A DNA stretch of 64,000 nt from UBA5359 sp002410925 [NCBI: bacterium UBP13_UBA5359] (GCA_002410925.1 DHPR01000013.1:1-64000); one strand, 5' to 3'. Counted from the first letter of the stretch, positions 25,076 to 34,918 are shown. Notes: generated by a model not told the origin, from the sequence alone. Translations and numbers: made by a program.

Positions 25076-26419
25076 ATGCAACTCGCGAATGTTAAGGGTG
25101 ATGTTCTGTCCCAGCATATCCTCTATATTTCTTTCGATAATGCTTCCAAGATTCTTTTCATATCCGAAAGAGGGCACGATATTGATAGTGAATGATGAAG
25201 CATTCGTCCTTATGAGTTGAGCCGCCAGGACTCCCGGCAGGCTGGACAGCATATGATAGAGAGCAGTATTAATGCATCCTCCCTCGCCGATAATCATATC
25301 TTCATAACGGCTGACGCTATCCTGCAATGGTGGCAATGTATCCCGTCCGCAGGGGCAGCTTTTTTCCGCCCAGGCAGCCATATCGCCGCTACGATATCGT
25401 ATGAATATTTGATTAACGTTGGCAAAGCCGGTGACCACCATCTCACCGGTTTCACCTTTTTTCGTCGGGCTTCCGTCCGGCCTGAGTATCTCCACTAAAC
25501 CGAAATCCGGATTGATATGCAGGGTGCCGTATTCACATTCAGTTGCCAGAGCGCAGTTCTCCGAGCTGCCGTATTCCTGAATGACTCTGGTGCGAAAGAT
25601 ACTCTCCATGATGGGACGCATGGAGTGTTCAAGTCGCTCCCCACTGGCAATTATAGCTTTAGGAGCATGCACTTCAAGCTGAAATTCATTTATCAATTGT
25701 GCCAGAAAGTAATGCCCGGAAGAATATCCCATCATGATCGAAGGCTTGAAATCATTTAATTTATCCGCAAAAGCCTTCGCATTATCTGAATTGATATGAA
25801 AAGCTGAAAGATAGAGCTGCTGTTCCCAGCGGTTGTGTCTCCAGAAAGGCGGATAGGAGTTATTGGCTGAAACTACCTTGCGTCCTCCTATTACCGTCCG
25901 GGGTTGATGATAGCTCACATTAGCCCATCTGAGCGAGCGTGCCTCTCTGACCCCTCCGGTATGCTGGTGCATAGCGGCATCCACATAAATCCTGATACGT
26001 TTGCCGGCGGTGCCGCTGGTATAAATATGAAAAAAAAGGCCGGGTTTCCGTCTGGCCTCTTCTGTGAGCAGGATATCAGGATCGTTGTGCACTACGGCTT
26101 TCTCCAGCAAGGGCAGTTTTTTGAGATCGCCGCTTGTAAAGGTATCTAGCATATGTGCGGTAATGCCGTATTCGCTAAAGATGCGACGATAATAGGGCAC
26201 GCTGATATAGGCCAGCTTCAATTGCCGGCGCAGCCTGTCTTCCACAAAATCCGTCATTCTGTCGGCCGGCCATCTCTCACGCTCAGAATACTCTCGCTGC
26301 ATCCTTTCGAAGACCGGTCCGAATCTTTGCCGTGCCTGATACCATCCAAAGAGATCTATTCCATATTGTTGCAAGTTTACCGGTAACAAGCGAAAGAACT
26401 GATGAAAATGTTCATTCAT
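25022..26419 (-). CDS. CapK/PaaK-like adenylate-forming ligase
   Basis: 465 residues related to phenylacetate-CoA ligase but in the CapK branch found in capsule and exopolysaccharide loci. IYTSGTAGKRIRIYV (~132-146) is the P-loop-like motif, EYGSSENCALATEC (~285-298) the adenylate motif, IRYRSGDMAAW (~345) the ribose-binding motif and CPCGRD a small conserved Cys cluster. The natural reaction of CapK proteins is not settled; activation of an acid for glycan modification is the usual suggestion. ATG 26419 follows CAAGGAGCC on the minus strand. It probably pairs with the flippase gene further upstream on the same strand. Confidence 0.8.
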   Translation of the reverse strand: MNEHFHQFFRLLPVNLQQYGIDLFGWYQARQRFGPVFERMQREYSERERWPADRMTDFVEDRLRRQLKLAYISVPYYRRIFSEYGITAHMLDTFTSGDLKKLPLLEKAVVHNDPDILLTEEARRKPGLFFHIYTSGTAGKRIRIYVDAAMHQHTGGVREARSLRWANVSYHQPRTVIGGRKVVSANNSYPPFWRHNRWEQQLYLSAFHINSDNAKAFADKLNDFKPSIMMGYSSGHYFLAQLINEFQLEVHAPKAIIASGERLEHSMRPIMESIFRTRVIQEYGSSENCALATECEYGTLHINPDFGLVEILRPDGSPTKKGETGEMVVTGFANVNQIFIRYRSGDMAAWAEKSCPCGRDTLPPLQDSVSRYEDMIIGEGGCINTALYHMLSSLPGVLAAQLIRTNASSFTINIVPSFGYEKNLGSIIERNIEDMLGQNITLNIRELHSIPREENGKFRAIISYI

Positions 26420-26589
26420 AAATCACGGCTCCTTGTATAAAGGATTATAGAGATTACCTCTTTTCATAATTCGTCCGATTGCTGCATAATACATTTTCTA
26501 TACTCTTTTCTTTATCAAACATAGAAACTCTGCTCTCGCAATCAGCATTATTTATACCCATGTCGTCACAATCATTATCACCCGATATA

Positions 26590-27915
26590 TCAATCATTCT
26601 TTTGCCTGCCGTATAACGCTGCCGCTTTCAGACGATAGGTATTGATCAAACTGCGTTCCTCCTTTGAAATGAGCTCAAAGCGCCATTTGAGCAGCGAACG
26701 GGTGATTACATACCATGCACTGGCAGCTGCAGTAACCGCGTATACACTGATATTGGCCAGTGCCGTTCCCATAGCTCCCCATCCCCAGGCGAGCAGACTG
26801 TAAGCCATAAGGCCAAAGATTATCGACGGCACGGAGACTTTGATAAAAGCTTCTTTAATATTCCCTTTTACCAAAATCAAAGACTGAAAGGGCCTGGTGA
26901 TGTTCAGGAAGACGACACCGATATTCATCAACAGGGCGTAAGTAAAGATGATATTCTTATCACCGTGCGGCAGTATATAATCGAGAAGAGTCTTGCCTGA
27001 TAGCATGAAGATGGCAAGTTGCAGAAGGCTGAGCACAAAACTATATTTGACTGAATGGTTAACAAGCAGATCTGCATCGCTATGACCATATCTCTTAATG
27101 AAGACGGTAACCACGCTGGATATGAGCGCAGGGACAATAAGAAAGATGCTGGTCAATTTAAGAGCTACCGTATAATTGCCTGCATCGTGATAAGATGCAA
27201 ATATGCCCAGGATAAAGGTATCGACCATCAATATGGTATCGTATGAACTCTTGTTAAGATAATTCCAGACGGCAAATCCGGCAAAGCCACGGCGGATAAG
27301 AGGATATGCTTCTTTCCAGGGCAGCAAATGCACGTGAAAAGATTTTACAAGCAACAATGTCCAGAGATAAAATCCCAACGCAGAATTGATCGTCAATATC
27401 AGCATATACAGCATAAGGCTCGGTCGGTAATAGAGAATGATTAAAGCGATGATGGAAAGCAAGCCCAGCAAGAAATTTACCGTAAAAACCAGGCGCTGCC
27501 TCAGGTCGACGGAAAAGAAGCTGCGTGAAATATCCATACCGGCAGTGAGAGCAAAGCTGATCGTCTGGCCCGATATGGCAATCAATACCAGCATACTACC
27601 TTTATGATAAGACATGAAGATACCTGATATAATTGCGACCGCCAGCATTGCCAGGCTCTGCAGCAGCCAGAAATAGTATGCGGCCGAGAAATATTCCGAT
27701 TGCCGGCCGGAGGAATCATCACGGTAGATAATACTGATAAATGAGAACTCCAAAAAGCCCAGAATGGCCAGGAAGCCTTCAGCAATACCGATTATTCCTA
27801 TGATATCCAGGTCCAGCCAGCGGGCCAGCAGAACAAAGGTAATTACGCGGAAGGCTTTGTTGCTCAATATATCGGCAAATTTATAAGCGGTGACTTGCAG
27901 TAGTTTCTGATGCAT
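26590..27915 (-). CDS. Wzx-type polysaccharide flippase (MOP superfamily)
   Basis: About 441 residues with 12-14 hydrophobic segments spread along the whole length, starting KFADILSNKAFRVITFVLLAR, where a conserved amphipathic/TM1 region precedes the first loop. This is the pattern of O-antigen/teichuronic-type flippases that move lipid-linked oligosaccharides across the membrane. The chosen start (27915) has GAGAGG four nt upstream. A longer frame begins at 27948 without a ribosome binding site. Context with a glycosyltransferase and CapK-like ligase supports the assignment. Confidence 0.78.
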   Translation of the reverse strand: MHQKLLQVTAYKFADILSNKAFRVITFVLLARWLDLDIIGIIGIAEGFLAILGFLEFSFISIIYRDDSSGRQSEYFSAAYYFWLLQSLAMLAVAIISGIFMSYHKGSMLVLIAISGQTISFALTAGMDISRSFFSVDLRQRLVFTVNFLLGLLSIIALIILYYRPSLMLYMLILTINSALGFYLWTLLLVKSFHVHLLPWKEAYPLIRRGFAGFAVWNYLNKSSYDTILMVDTFILGIFASYHDAGNYTVALKLTSIFLIVPALISSVVTVFIKRYGHSDADLLVNHSVKYSFVLSLLQLAIFMLSGKTLLDYILPHGDKNIIFTYALLMNIGVVFLNITRPFQSLILVKGNIKEAFIKVSVPSIIFGLMAYSLLAWGWGAMGTALANISVYAVTAAASAWYVITRSLLKWRFELISKEERSLINTYRLKAAALYGRQKND

Positions 27916-28031
27916 GCTGCCTCTCATAACGGAATCATTAACAATCATAGCTGCGCATTTTCTGTGCCGATAATTAAGAAAAGGAGAAAGGAACTATTAT
28001 GTCGAATTAGTATTGAGAAATTATGAGTTGT

Positions 28032-28112
28032 GCAGGGCCGCAAGCGATTTAGTTAGCCGTTATACGGCATCGCTTGTTCGACTTAGTCGAGGGGAGGCAG
28101 TCCTGGCCCTGC
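28032..28112 (+). ncRNA. Candidate three-way-junction structured RNA
   Basis: Closing stem GCAGGGCC (28032-28039) pairs perfectly with GGCCCTGC (28105-28112). Inside, CAAGCGAT (28041-28048) pairs with ATCGCTTG (28069-28076) and is topped by GCCGT (28056-28060) / ACGGC (28064-28068) with loop TAT. A third helix TCGAC (28078-28082) / GTCGA (28086-28090) has loop TTA. The purine-rich AGGGGAGGCAGTCC (28090-28104) remains single-stranded. It lies 32 nt before the start of the stalk-domain gene, so it may be a leader element; a mobile palindromic repeat is the alternative. It matches no riboswitch class I recognise. Confidence 0.5.
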
Positions 28113-28143
28113 CAATGCAGCTTTTAACTTTGGGAGATTGGTT

Positions 28144-28938
28144 GTGCACAAAATCAAGATAATACTGTTGCTGCTTTTCCCTTTGCTTTTTTGCAACCAA
28201 TCGCCGTTACAAGCCGATCCTGCTTATAATATCAGGATTTATAAAATTCAGCACATAGTCAGGATGAAGATCGGCGAAGATAAGGCTCTATGCGACGGTA
28301 AGGCCGTGTCATTGGCTGCCGCTTCCTTTAATCTCAACGGTGTATCTTATATATCTCTTCGGGCAGCCGCCTATTTGGCAAAGGCGCAGATAAACTGGAA
28401 TAATCAGGCACGACAAGCAGAAATATCCTTTGTTGACAGATGGAGATTAAGGAAAACCCTTTATTTTCTCCCTGACGACGACCGAGCTTTTTGGGGGATT
28501 GCTTCGGCTGATATATACTCCGAGCAAATGGGCTATCCATCTATTCTCCAGCAGGGCAGGCTCTTCGTGCCCGCCAGGTATCTATCGCTCTTGTTGGGCA
28601 GAAACCTGCACTATTACAATAGAGAGATTATCTTTTATTGGAATGAGAGCAAGGCGGAAATTATCGATATCCTCGACAAGACGGATAAGGGAGATGTCCA
28701 GCTATCCATGCTCTATGCCGCAGGAGTAAATAACCCCGATCTGGTTGTCTGGCATGGCGCATCCGGACAGGGAGTATTGAAATGTGATACAGCCGCCGCC
28801 GAATATGCCGTCATAAATGGAAAGAGATACACCTGCTTCAGGCCCATCCTGCAACTTGAACCGGGGGCCAATACATTTGAAATTTTTGCCGAGCACATCT
28901 CTACCGGCATCTCCTTCACAATAAACTACGAAAAATAA
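28144..28938 (+). CDS. Secreted stalk-domain (copper amine oxidase N-terminal-like) protein
   Basis: A signal peptide (IILLLLFPLLFCNQSPLQA) is followed by two copies of the Bacillota stalk repeat: VSLAAASFNLNGVSYISLRAAAYLAKAQINW (residues ~55-85) and a second ending GRLFVPARYLSLLLGRNLHY (~140-160). The C-terminal ~90 residues form a beta-rich domain (VWHGASGQGVLKC). Such domains occur on many cell-surface proteins and probably act in wall or sugar binding; no enzymatic motif is seen. GTG 28144 fits GGGAG 7 nt upstream; TTG 28138 would be too close. It is flanked by the structured RNA candidate and a REP-like hairpin. Confidence 0.7.
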   Translation: MHKIKIILLLLFPLLFCNQSPLQADPAYNIRIYKIQHIVRMKIGEDKALCDGKAVSLAAASFNLNGVSYISLRAAAYLAKAQINWNNQARQAEISFVDRWRLRKTLYFLPDDDRAFWGIASADIYSEQMGYPSILQQGRLFVPARYLSLLLGRNLHYYNREIIFYWNESKAEIIDILDKTDKGDVQLSMLYAAGVNNPDLVVWHGASGQGVLKCDTAAAEYAVINGKRYTCFRPILQLEPGANTFEIFAEHISTGISFTINYEK

Positions 28939-28940
28939 GA

Positions 28941-28999
28941 GGTCAGGTCTACGCCTTTGACTCTTTTGGACAAAAGTGTCAAGGGCGTAGATCCGATCC
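28941..28999. repeat. REP-like long hairpin after the stalk gene
   Basis: TCTACGCC (28948-28955) pairs with GGCGTAGA (28984-28991), continuing inward as TTGAC/GTCAA and CTTTT/AAAAG (one T-T mismatch, one G-U pair) to the loop GGAC. Flanks GGTCAGG and GATCCGATCC extend it imperfectly. The GGTCAGGTCT head resembles palindromes seen scattered in other bacterial genomes near RAYT transposases. It could also end transcription of the stalk gene. Confidence 0.5.
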
Positions 29000-29154
29000 C
29001 CCTCCTTTCACAAGTTTATCTTTGCTCCAACTCGGGTATAAATAGGATAGTCAATGGCAATAATCATGCCATTGTATTCTTCACGTATATAAGATTGAAA
29101 GAAGGGTGAAGGCCCGGTCGGGAAGATATTCATGATCCGGACTCCTGAGGGGCA

Positions 29155-31710
29155 ATGATGTACTTGGATGTAAGTAATTTGAAAAGAGCGGGAGAGCGGC
29201 ATATGCCGTCCGATATATGCTTTGAAATTCTGGCAGCCGTTGAACAGATAAGCACACTCCCGGATCCTGAGCGAATAATAGCAATTCTGCAGGAATGGAT
29301 AGAACGGCTGACTCCAGCTTCGGGCATATCGATTTATCGTCTTGATTGCAGAGGCGCAATAGAGAATATCTTTCGTTGGGGAGAAACGCCGAAGAATGGT
29401 GATATGGTTAGCCTGGATGTAGTTGTCGGAGAGATAACCAGAGGATATGTCCATATATATTTTCCCGCAGAGAGAGGCTCTATCCATATCGATTCTCAGG
29501 CCAAAGAGATACTGATGCCTCTGATCCGGCAGGCCTTTCGGGCTTTGGAGAATATGGCGCTGCTGGAGAATTGCGAGCAGCGCTTGAACGAGCTGAATAC
29601 CATTTATGAGGCCAGCCGTGTAATCAGTGCCTCTCCTGACCTCGACAGAGTGGTCTCCTTTCTTATGGGCTTGGCAGGCAAGATTCTCAATTGTGATAGC
29701 GGGCTGGCATTGCTTTTGGATGAAAAAGCACGCCGGCTTACTCTTGAATATGTTCAGGGAGAGGTGGCATCCTTTGCTTCCGGCCTGGAAAAGCTTCTTG
29801 GGGAGGAGCTCTACCTTCAGGTTGAAGAACTGCCCCATCCATTCGTATATGATGCCGCCAGTGCGGAGAATCGTTTTGATGCTCTGCACAAGGCCTGCCC
29901 CTGGTTGAAAAGCTATGTGGCACTGCCGCTGCGAGCTGAAGGGAAAAATATAGGCTTGCTGATATTGGCTGCATCCACCGGGGTGGCGTATCCGCCGGAG
30001 CTGATACGCCTGCTAACCATATTATCTGCTCAGGCAGCAGTGATATTGAAGAATGCTCTTTCCTACAAGCGTGCCGTGGAGCAAAAAACTCTGGAGTTAT
30101 CGACGCTCTATTATGCTTCAGCCAGATTGAGCTCAGCCTCCAATGCCGAGGAAGCCAATCATGTCATTCTGGATATAATAAGCGGTGTCGTTAAATATGA
30201 TGAGAGCTTTATCTATGTTTACGATAATATCAATGAGAGGTTGATACTCAATGCTTCACGAACAGCAACCGATCCTCCATACCGGATTATCGATTGCGCT
30301 GATCAGGATAATGCCTATGCCTGGGCCTTTCACGAAGGAAAAGCAGTAATTTTCAGCGATACTGCCAGAGAAAAGCTATCCAAAGACCTGGCGGAGAAGA
30401 GAGAAATGCGGTCAGCCATAGTGATACCGCTGGTAGTGGAGCACAGAGCTATAGGTATTCTGGCTGTCCAGAGCCGTGAGCCCGCTGTTTATACGGAGGA
30501 TCATGCCCGCATGCTTTCAATTATCGCCTCTCAGGCAGCGGCCACATATAAATCGTTGGAAGTGCTGGATACTCTAACCAGCTATACGGTGAACATACTT
30601 CGCAGTATTGCTTCGGGAGTGGTTACGGTGGATACCGAGGGGCGCATAAGCCTCTGGAATGCTGCCATGGAAAAGTTTACGCGCCTGGGACGACGTAAGG
30701 TTCTGGGTGGAAGTCTTATGGATGTCATGGGAGGAATAGATGCCGAAGCCTGCCGGCGTATAGACGAGGTGAAGCGCCAGGTAATGCGCTATGGAAGAAC
30801 GATACGGGGATACGAGATATCTCTGCCCGGAAAAAAAGGAGAGCTTACCTTTAATCTGAATTGTTCCCGTTTGAAAAGCAGTTCCGGTGAGATTCTAGGA
30901 GTAGTTCTGGTATTTGAAAATATAACCGAACGCAAGGCTATAGAGGGCCAGGTTCGCAGAGTAAGCCAGCTGGCAGCTATAGGGCAGCTGGCTGCCAACG
31001 TAGCGCATGAGATAAGGAATCCTCTCAGCGCTATCAAAGGTGCCGCTCAATATCTTCAAAGTGAATTAGGAGAGCAATCCATCTTCTCAGAATTCAGCGC
31101 TATCATTAGCCAGGAAACGGACAGGCTTAACAGAGTAATTACAGACTTTCTCACCTTTGCCAGGCCCAATCCGCCCAATTTGCGTCGTTATGATCTCAAT
31201 GAGGTATTAGGACGTTGCCTGAATCTCCTGGCTGCAGAGATAGAGCAAAGAGAGATCAAAGCAAAAATACGTCTTTCCGGCAAGCTGCCGGAAATATACA
31301 TAGATAGCGATCACCTGGAGCAGGTCTTCCTTAACCTTCTGATCAACGCTCTGCAAGCGATGCAGAACGGAGGAACGCTGACCGTATCCAGTGCTCTGAC
31401 CCGCGATAGAGAGGAAACCGGCGGCGGCGGTTATATACGAGTAGATATAAGAGATAGCGGCTGCGGTATCGCCCGGGATGATCTGGATAAGATATTCGTT
31501 CCCTTTTTTACTACCAAGAGTGGTGGCAGCGGGCTCGGACTTTCTATAGTACATCAGATAGTGGAAAGCCACGGAGGCTTTATTCGTATCAGCAGCCGCG
31601 CCGATTACGGCAGCATCTTCAGCATATATATCCCGTGCAGAACCAGAGAAGAGGCGGAAGAGTTAATGCGAAGCTGCCGAAATGTCGGTAGTCCGCAGTT
31701 GACAAGATAG
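29155..31710 (+). CDS. Cytosolic sensor histidine kinase with GAF and PAS domains
   Basis: 851 residues without a membrane segment. A divergent GAF-like region (~20-125) is followed by GAF domains at ~150-300 and ~325-470 and a PAS domain at ~485-600 (SGVVTVDTEGRISLWNAAME). HisKA (~615-680) has the phospho-acceptor in NVAHEIRNPLSAIKGAAQYL. The HATPase domain (~720-840) shows N-box VFLNLLINALQAM, G1 DIRDSGCGIA and G2 GGSGLGLSIVHQI. It resembles NtrB-type kinases that control sigma-54 activators, which fits the next two genes. The signal is probably a small intracellular ligand of the GAF domains. ATG 29155 or 29158, with GAGGGG upstream. Confidence 0.9.
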   Translation: MMYLDVSNLKRAGERHMPSDICFEILAAVEQISTLPDPERIIAILQEWIERLTPASGISIYRLDCRGAIENIFRWGETPKNGDMVSLDVVVGEITRGYVHIYFPAERGSIHIDSQAKEILMPLIRQAFRALENMALLENCEQRLNELNTIYEASRVISASPDLDRVVSFLMGLAGKILNCDSGLALLLDEKARRLTLEYVQGEVASFASGLEKLLGEELYLQVEELPHPFVYDAASAENRFDALHKACPWLKSYVALPLRAEGKNIGLLILAASTGVAYPPELIRLLTILSAQAAVILKNALSYKRAVEQKTLELSTLYYASARLSSASNAEEANHVILDIISGVVKYDESFIYVYDNINERLILNASRTATDPPYRIIDCADQDNAYAWAFHEGKAVIFSDTAREKLSKDLAEKREMRSAIVIPLVVEHRAIGILAVQSREPAVYTEDHARMLSIIASQAAATYKSLEVLDTLTSYTVNILRSIASGVVTVDTEGRISLWNAAMEKFTRLGRRKVLGGSLMDVMGGIDAEACRRIDEVKRQVMRYGRTIRGYEISLPGKKGELTFNLNCSRLKSSSGEILGVVLVFENITERKAIEGQVRRVSQLAAIGQLAANVAHEIRNPLSAIKGAAQYLQSELGEQSIFSEFSAIISQETDRLNRVITDFLTFARPNPPNLRRYDLNEVLGRCLNLLAAEIEQREIKAKIRLSGKLPEIYIDSDHLEQVFLNLLINALQAMQNGGTLTVSSALTRDREETGGGGYIRVDIRDSGCGIARDDLDKIFVPFFTTKSGGSGLGLSIVHQIVESHGGFIRISSRADYGSIFSIYIPCRTREEAEELMRSCRNVGSPQLTR

Positions 31711-31722
31711 AGGAGGAGCAAT

Positions 31723-32946
31723 ATGGCCAAAGAGCAACAATCAAAAGTACTCATTGTCGACGATGAACCCAATATAAGACATATACTCGGCGCTATCTTA
31801 CGCAAAGACGGATATGCTGTGCAATCAGCGGATAATGGCGAAGGAGCATTGAAACTTCTTGAAGAAGAAGCTTTCGATCTGATCATAACTGATCTGGTCA
31901 TGCCCCAGATGGGCGGGATCGATCTGCTGCATGAAATTCAACAGCGCAGGCCCGGTACGTCCGTAGTTATTATGACGGCTTACGGTACTATTAAAACAGC
32001 CGTTGAAGCTATGAAGATGGGAGCGAGAGATTATATCACCAAGCCCTTTGAAATGGATGAGGTTAAGATTGTAGCTCGAAACGCACTTAATATGGCCGGC
32101 CTGGTCAAAGAGAACCGGATTCTCAAACAGGAATTAGGCCGGCGCTGTGCCTGTGACGAAATGATCGGAGATAGCCGTGCCATGGCCGAAATAACGGATA
32201 TGATAGAAAAGGTGGCTAAAAGTCGGGCTACCGTACTGATTAGCGGCGAAAGCGGCACCGGTAAGGAATTAGTGGCCAGAGCCATACATCGTAATAGCCG
32301 GCGGTCCGGCAATCCATTTATCGCCGTTAATTGCGCTGCACTTTCCAACGATCTGTTGGAGAGCGAACTATTCGGCCATGAAAAGGGCGCCTTTACGGGG
32401 GCTATGGCGCAAAAGCCGGGCAGATTCGAACTGGCGGATGGAGGTACTCTCTTTCTGGATGAAGTAGGAGAGATCAGCCCTGCGCTCCAGGTAAAGCTTT
32501 TGCGTATACTTCAGGAACGCGAATTCGAGAGGGTGGGAGGTACAAAGACTATAAAAGTAGATATAAGGCTTATAGCAGCCACCAATCGTGATCTGGAGGA
32601 GGCGGTAAAGAAGAACGACTTTCGTGAAGATCTATATTATCGTCTTAAGGTTATAGAGATGCATACTCCTTCGCTTAGAGAGCGCATTGAGGATATTCCC
32701 ATGCTGGCAGAACATTTTCTCAAACGTTTTTCACATGAGAACGGTAAAAAGCTGAGAGAAATAAGCAGCGAGGCGACCAATCTCTGTCAAAGCTATAGTT
32801 GGCCAGGCAATATCAGAGAGTTGGAAAACGCTGTGGAATATGCCGTTATTATGGCCGATGAACGCTGTGAGGAATTGACGCCGGAGATGCTTCCTTTGAG
32901 CATACAGCTTGCTTTTAATCGTAAAGAGGATGAGGTGAAGGCATGA
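31723..32946 (+). CDS. NtrC-family sigma-54 activator lacking a DNA-binding domain
   Basis: The receiver domain (1-120) has the acidic pair in IVDDEP, phospho-acceptor Asp in [13 protein letters not shown] and Lys in ITKPFEMDE. The AAA+ domain (~145-385) has Walker A GESGTGKE, the sigma-54-contacting [13 protein letters not shown] loop, Walker [11 protein letters not shown] and the Arg-finger region [11 protein letters not shown]. The protein ends at residue 407, just after [12 protein letters not shown], where family members carry a Fis-type helix-turn-helix of about 45 residues; that part is missing. Its stop overlaps the rpoN start (ATGA), so the end looks settled and not a frameshift. Such proteins (Chlamydia CtcC, Helicobacter FlgR) activate sigma-54 from solution. 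Confidence 0.92.
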   Translation: MAKEQQSKVLIVDDEPNIRHILGAILRKDGYAVQSADNGEGALKLLEEEAFDLIITDLVMPQMGGIDLLHEIQQRRPGTSVVIMTAYGTIKTAVEAMKMGARDYITKPFEMDEVKIVARNALNMAGLVKENRILKQELGRRCACDEMIGDSRAMAEITDMIEKVAKSRATVLISGESGTGKELVARAIHRNSRRSGNPFIAVNCAALSNDLLESELFGHEKGAFTGAMAQKPGRFELADGGTLFLDEVGEISPALQVKLLRILQEREFERVGGTKTIKVDIRLIAATNRDLEEAVKKNDFREDLYYRLKVIEMHTPSLRERIEDIPMLAEHFLKRFSHENGKKLREISSEATNLCQSYSWPGNIRELENAVEYAVIMADERCEELTPEMLPLSIQLAFNRKEDEVKA

Positions 32947-34358
32947 GAGTTCAGCAGGCGACGAGGCAATCACAGAAAATAGATCCTAAAATAATAGCTA
33001 CCAGCGCCATTTTACAGCTCTCATCGTTAGAACTTACGCAGAAAATAGAGAGCGAACTTCAAGAGAATCCTGCACTGGAAGAGGAAAAAGAGAGCCTTTG
33101 CCCTAATTGTAATCAGCCTATGAAGAGCAGTATTTGTGAACACTGTGGCGCAGCTTCCGATGATAGGTCCAGTGCCGATAACCTGGTATGGGAACAATTC
33201 GGGTATTACTATGACGGGACAAACTATCATCATTACGAAGATCAGCACGACCCATTGTCAAGGTTGGAGGATGAGGTTTCACTGCAAGAACATTTGCAAC
33301 AATTGTTGCGCATCATCATCTCTAATGAAGATTATGTCATTGGCGATTTTTTGATCAGCAACATAGATGATAATGGATATTTACATTGCAGCCCGAGTGA
33401 GGTTGCAGAGAGACTGCGCTTGCCGGAAGAGAGGGTTAATGCAGTATTAAAGTCATTGCAGACGCTGGATCCTCCCGGTGTGGGTGCTCGCACTCCTCAG
33501 GAATGCCTTCTGTTGCAATTGGATTATCTGGCAGATAGAGGTATGGGAAATTCATTGGCTTATGCTATTGTCGAATCTTGTTTCTTTCAACTGGGAAACC
33601 ATCGTTACAAAGATATAGCCAGAGCTTTGGGTGTAAAGGTGGCCGAGGTCCAGAAAGCCGGCGATTTTATTCGAGATAATCTGAATCCTTATCCCGGCAG
33701 GCAGTTTCGCAGCTCATGGGATTTTCAGCCGGTATCCAGATCAAGCCTTACGCGGCCTGATGTTATTATTCGTTATGATGGAAAGGCATATACGGTGGAA
33801 GTTGTGGACGGACGGGACATAACGCTCAGGATCAATAAATTCTATCGCAATCTCTATCTGGATATGCAGAACAACAGAGAGAGTTATACTCAGGAGGAAA
33901 GAAAACATACCGCCGGCTATATCGAGAGAGCAGAATTGTTGATCAAAAATATTCATCAACGGCGGCAAACCATTCATGATATAACCAGCTGCATAATCGA
34001 TTTTCAATATAAATTTCTGGAAACAGGAGATAGATTGGATCTTATACCCCTAACTCGTACCAAAGTGGCCGCTACCCTGGGAACAGATGAATCCACTGTT
34101 AGCCGGGCGCTGACCAATAAATATGTGGAACTGCCCAGCCATCAGATAACCGATTATGATATCTTTTTTGATGCCTCACTCAGTATAAAGGAGATAATCA
34201 GGAAAATTATTACGGAGGAAGATCCATGCAATCCCATCAGCGATGAGGATATAAAGAAGAAGCTCTGCGGTATGGGCTGCGACATAGCACGCCGTACCGT
34301 GACTAAATACCGTGAGGAGATGGAGGTACTGTCATCTAATTTGAGGAGGCGTTACTGA
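32943..34358 (+). CDS. rpoN: RNA polymerase sigma-54 factor with a zinc-ribbon insertion
   Basis: 471 residues. Region I is short but recognisable ([21 protein letters not shown], residues ~23-43). It is followed by CPNC-x8-CEHC (C53, C56, C65, C68), a zinc-ribbon-like insertion not found in standard RpoN. The core-binding domain ([22 protein letters not shown] at ~140) and the -12 helix-turn-helix region ([22 protein letters not shown]) precede the RpoN box [14 protein letters not shown] that reads the -24 element. It recognises GG/GC -24/-12 promoters and needs the AAA+ activator encoded immediately upstream, with which it overlaps by 4 nt. Confidence 0.93.
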   Translation: MRVQQATRQSQKIDPKIIATSAILQLSSLELTQKIESELQENPALEEEKESLCPNCNQPMKSSICEHCGAASDDRSSADNLVWEQFGYYYDGTNYHHYEDQHDPLSRLEDEVSLQEHLQQLLRIIISNEDYVIGDFLISNIDDNGYLHCSPSEVAERLRLPEERVNAVLKSLQTLDPPGVGARTPQECLLLQLDYLADRGMGNSLAYAIVESCFFQLGNHRYKDIARALGVKVAEVQKAGDFIRDNLNPYPGRQFRSSWDFQPVSRSSLTRPDVIIRYDGKAYTVEVVDGRDITLRINKFYRNLYLDMQNNRESYTQEERKHTAGYIERAELLIKNIHQRRQTIHDITSCIIDFQYKFLETGDRLDLIPLTRTKVAATLGTDESTVSRALTNKYVELPSHQITDYDIFFDASLSIKEIIRKIITEEDPCNPISDEDIKKKLCGMGCDIARRTVTKYREEMEVLSSNLRRRY

Positions 34359-34403
34359 AGAAGCATAGAGCTGAGAAAAGAAAGAGCAAGGAGGAGAAAA
34401 GAG

Positions 34404-34907
34404 ATGGCTGAAAATAATGGCCATAACAAGAACAAGGAAAAGAGTAGGAGAAAGATGGCAGGCCGACCGGACAGCACTATCGAGGTGGATGAACTGCAGG
34501 CTCTCTCTACCGATGAGGCACGCCAGATGCTGGAGATATTGGGTACCGAGAACGCAGGTTATGAAGCAGACGACCCTGATATGTCCATCGAGGATGCCAG
34601 GCCGTACTTTCCTCCCCTGGAAGATCCTTACAGCCCACCTGCCGAGCGTGAGCTGCAGGATGAACCCGACATGACGGATCCTGCTTTTAGAAAAGAGGTT
34701 ACTCCCGATGACTACCTGGAAAAGAGGGTCAGATATGAACTGGAGCACAGCGCTCAGATTACTATGGATAATATAAGCGTATCCAGCAATCACGGCATAA
34801 TATTCCTTAATGGGAGGGCGGGCAGCCTTGAAGAGGCCGGAGAGGCAGAGGAGATAGCCGGCACAATTGAAGGCGTAAGAGAGGTAATAAGTAATTTGAA
34901 TTGGTGA
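34404..34907 (+). CDS. BON-domain protein
   Basis: 167 residues. The first ~95 are acidic, Pro-rich and probably disordered, with a basic N-terminal stretch. The C-terminus (~100-167: EKRVRYELEHSAQITMDNIS, GIIFLNGRAGSLEEAGEAEE, GVREVISNLNW) is a BON domain, a small alpha/beta fold thought to bind phospholipid or to serve as an osmotic/envelope protection module. No signal peptide is evident, so the cell location is unclear. It follows rpoN by 45 nt with its own GGAGGAGAAAAGAG and may be part of the same operon. Confidence 0.75.
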   Translation: MAENNGHNKNKEKSRRKMAGRPDSTIEVDELQALSTDEARQMLEILGTENAGYEADDPDMSIEDARPYFPPLEDPYSPPAERELQDEPDMTDPAFRKEVTPDDYLEKRVRYELEHSAQITMDNISVSSNHGIIFLNGRAGSLEEAGEAEEIAGTIEGVREVISNLNW

Positions 34908-34918
34908 ATATTTAGCCG

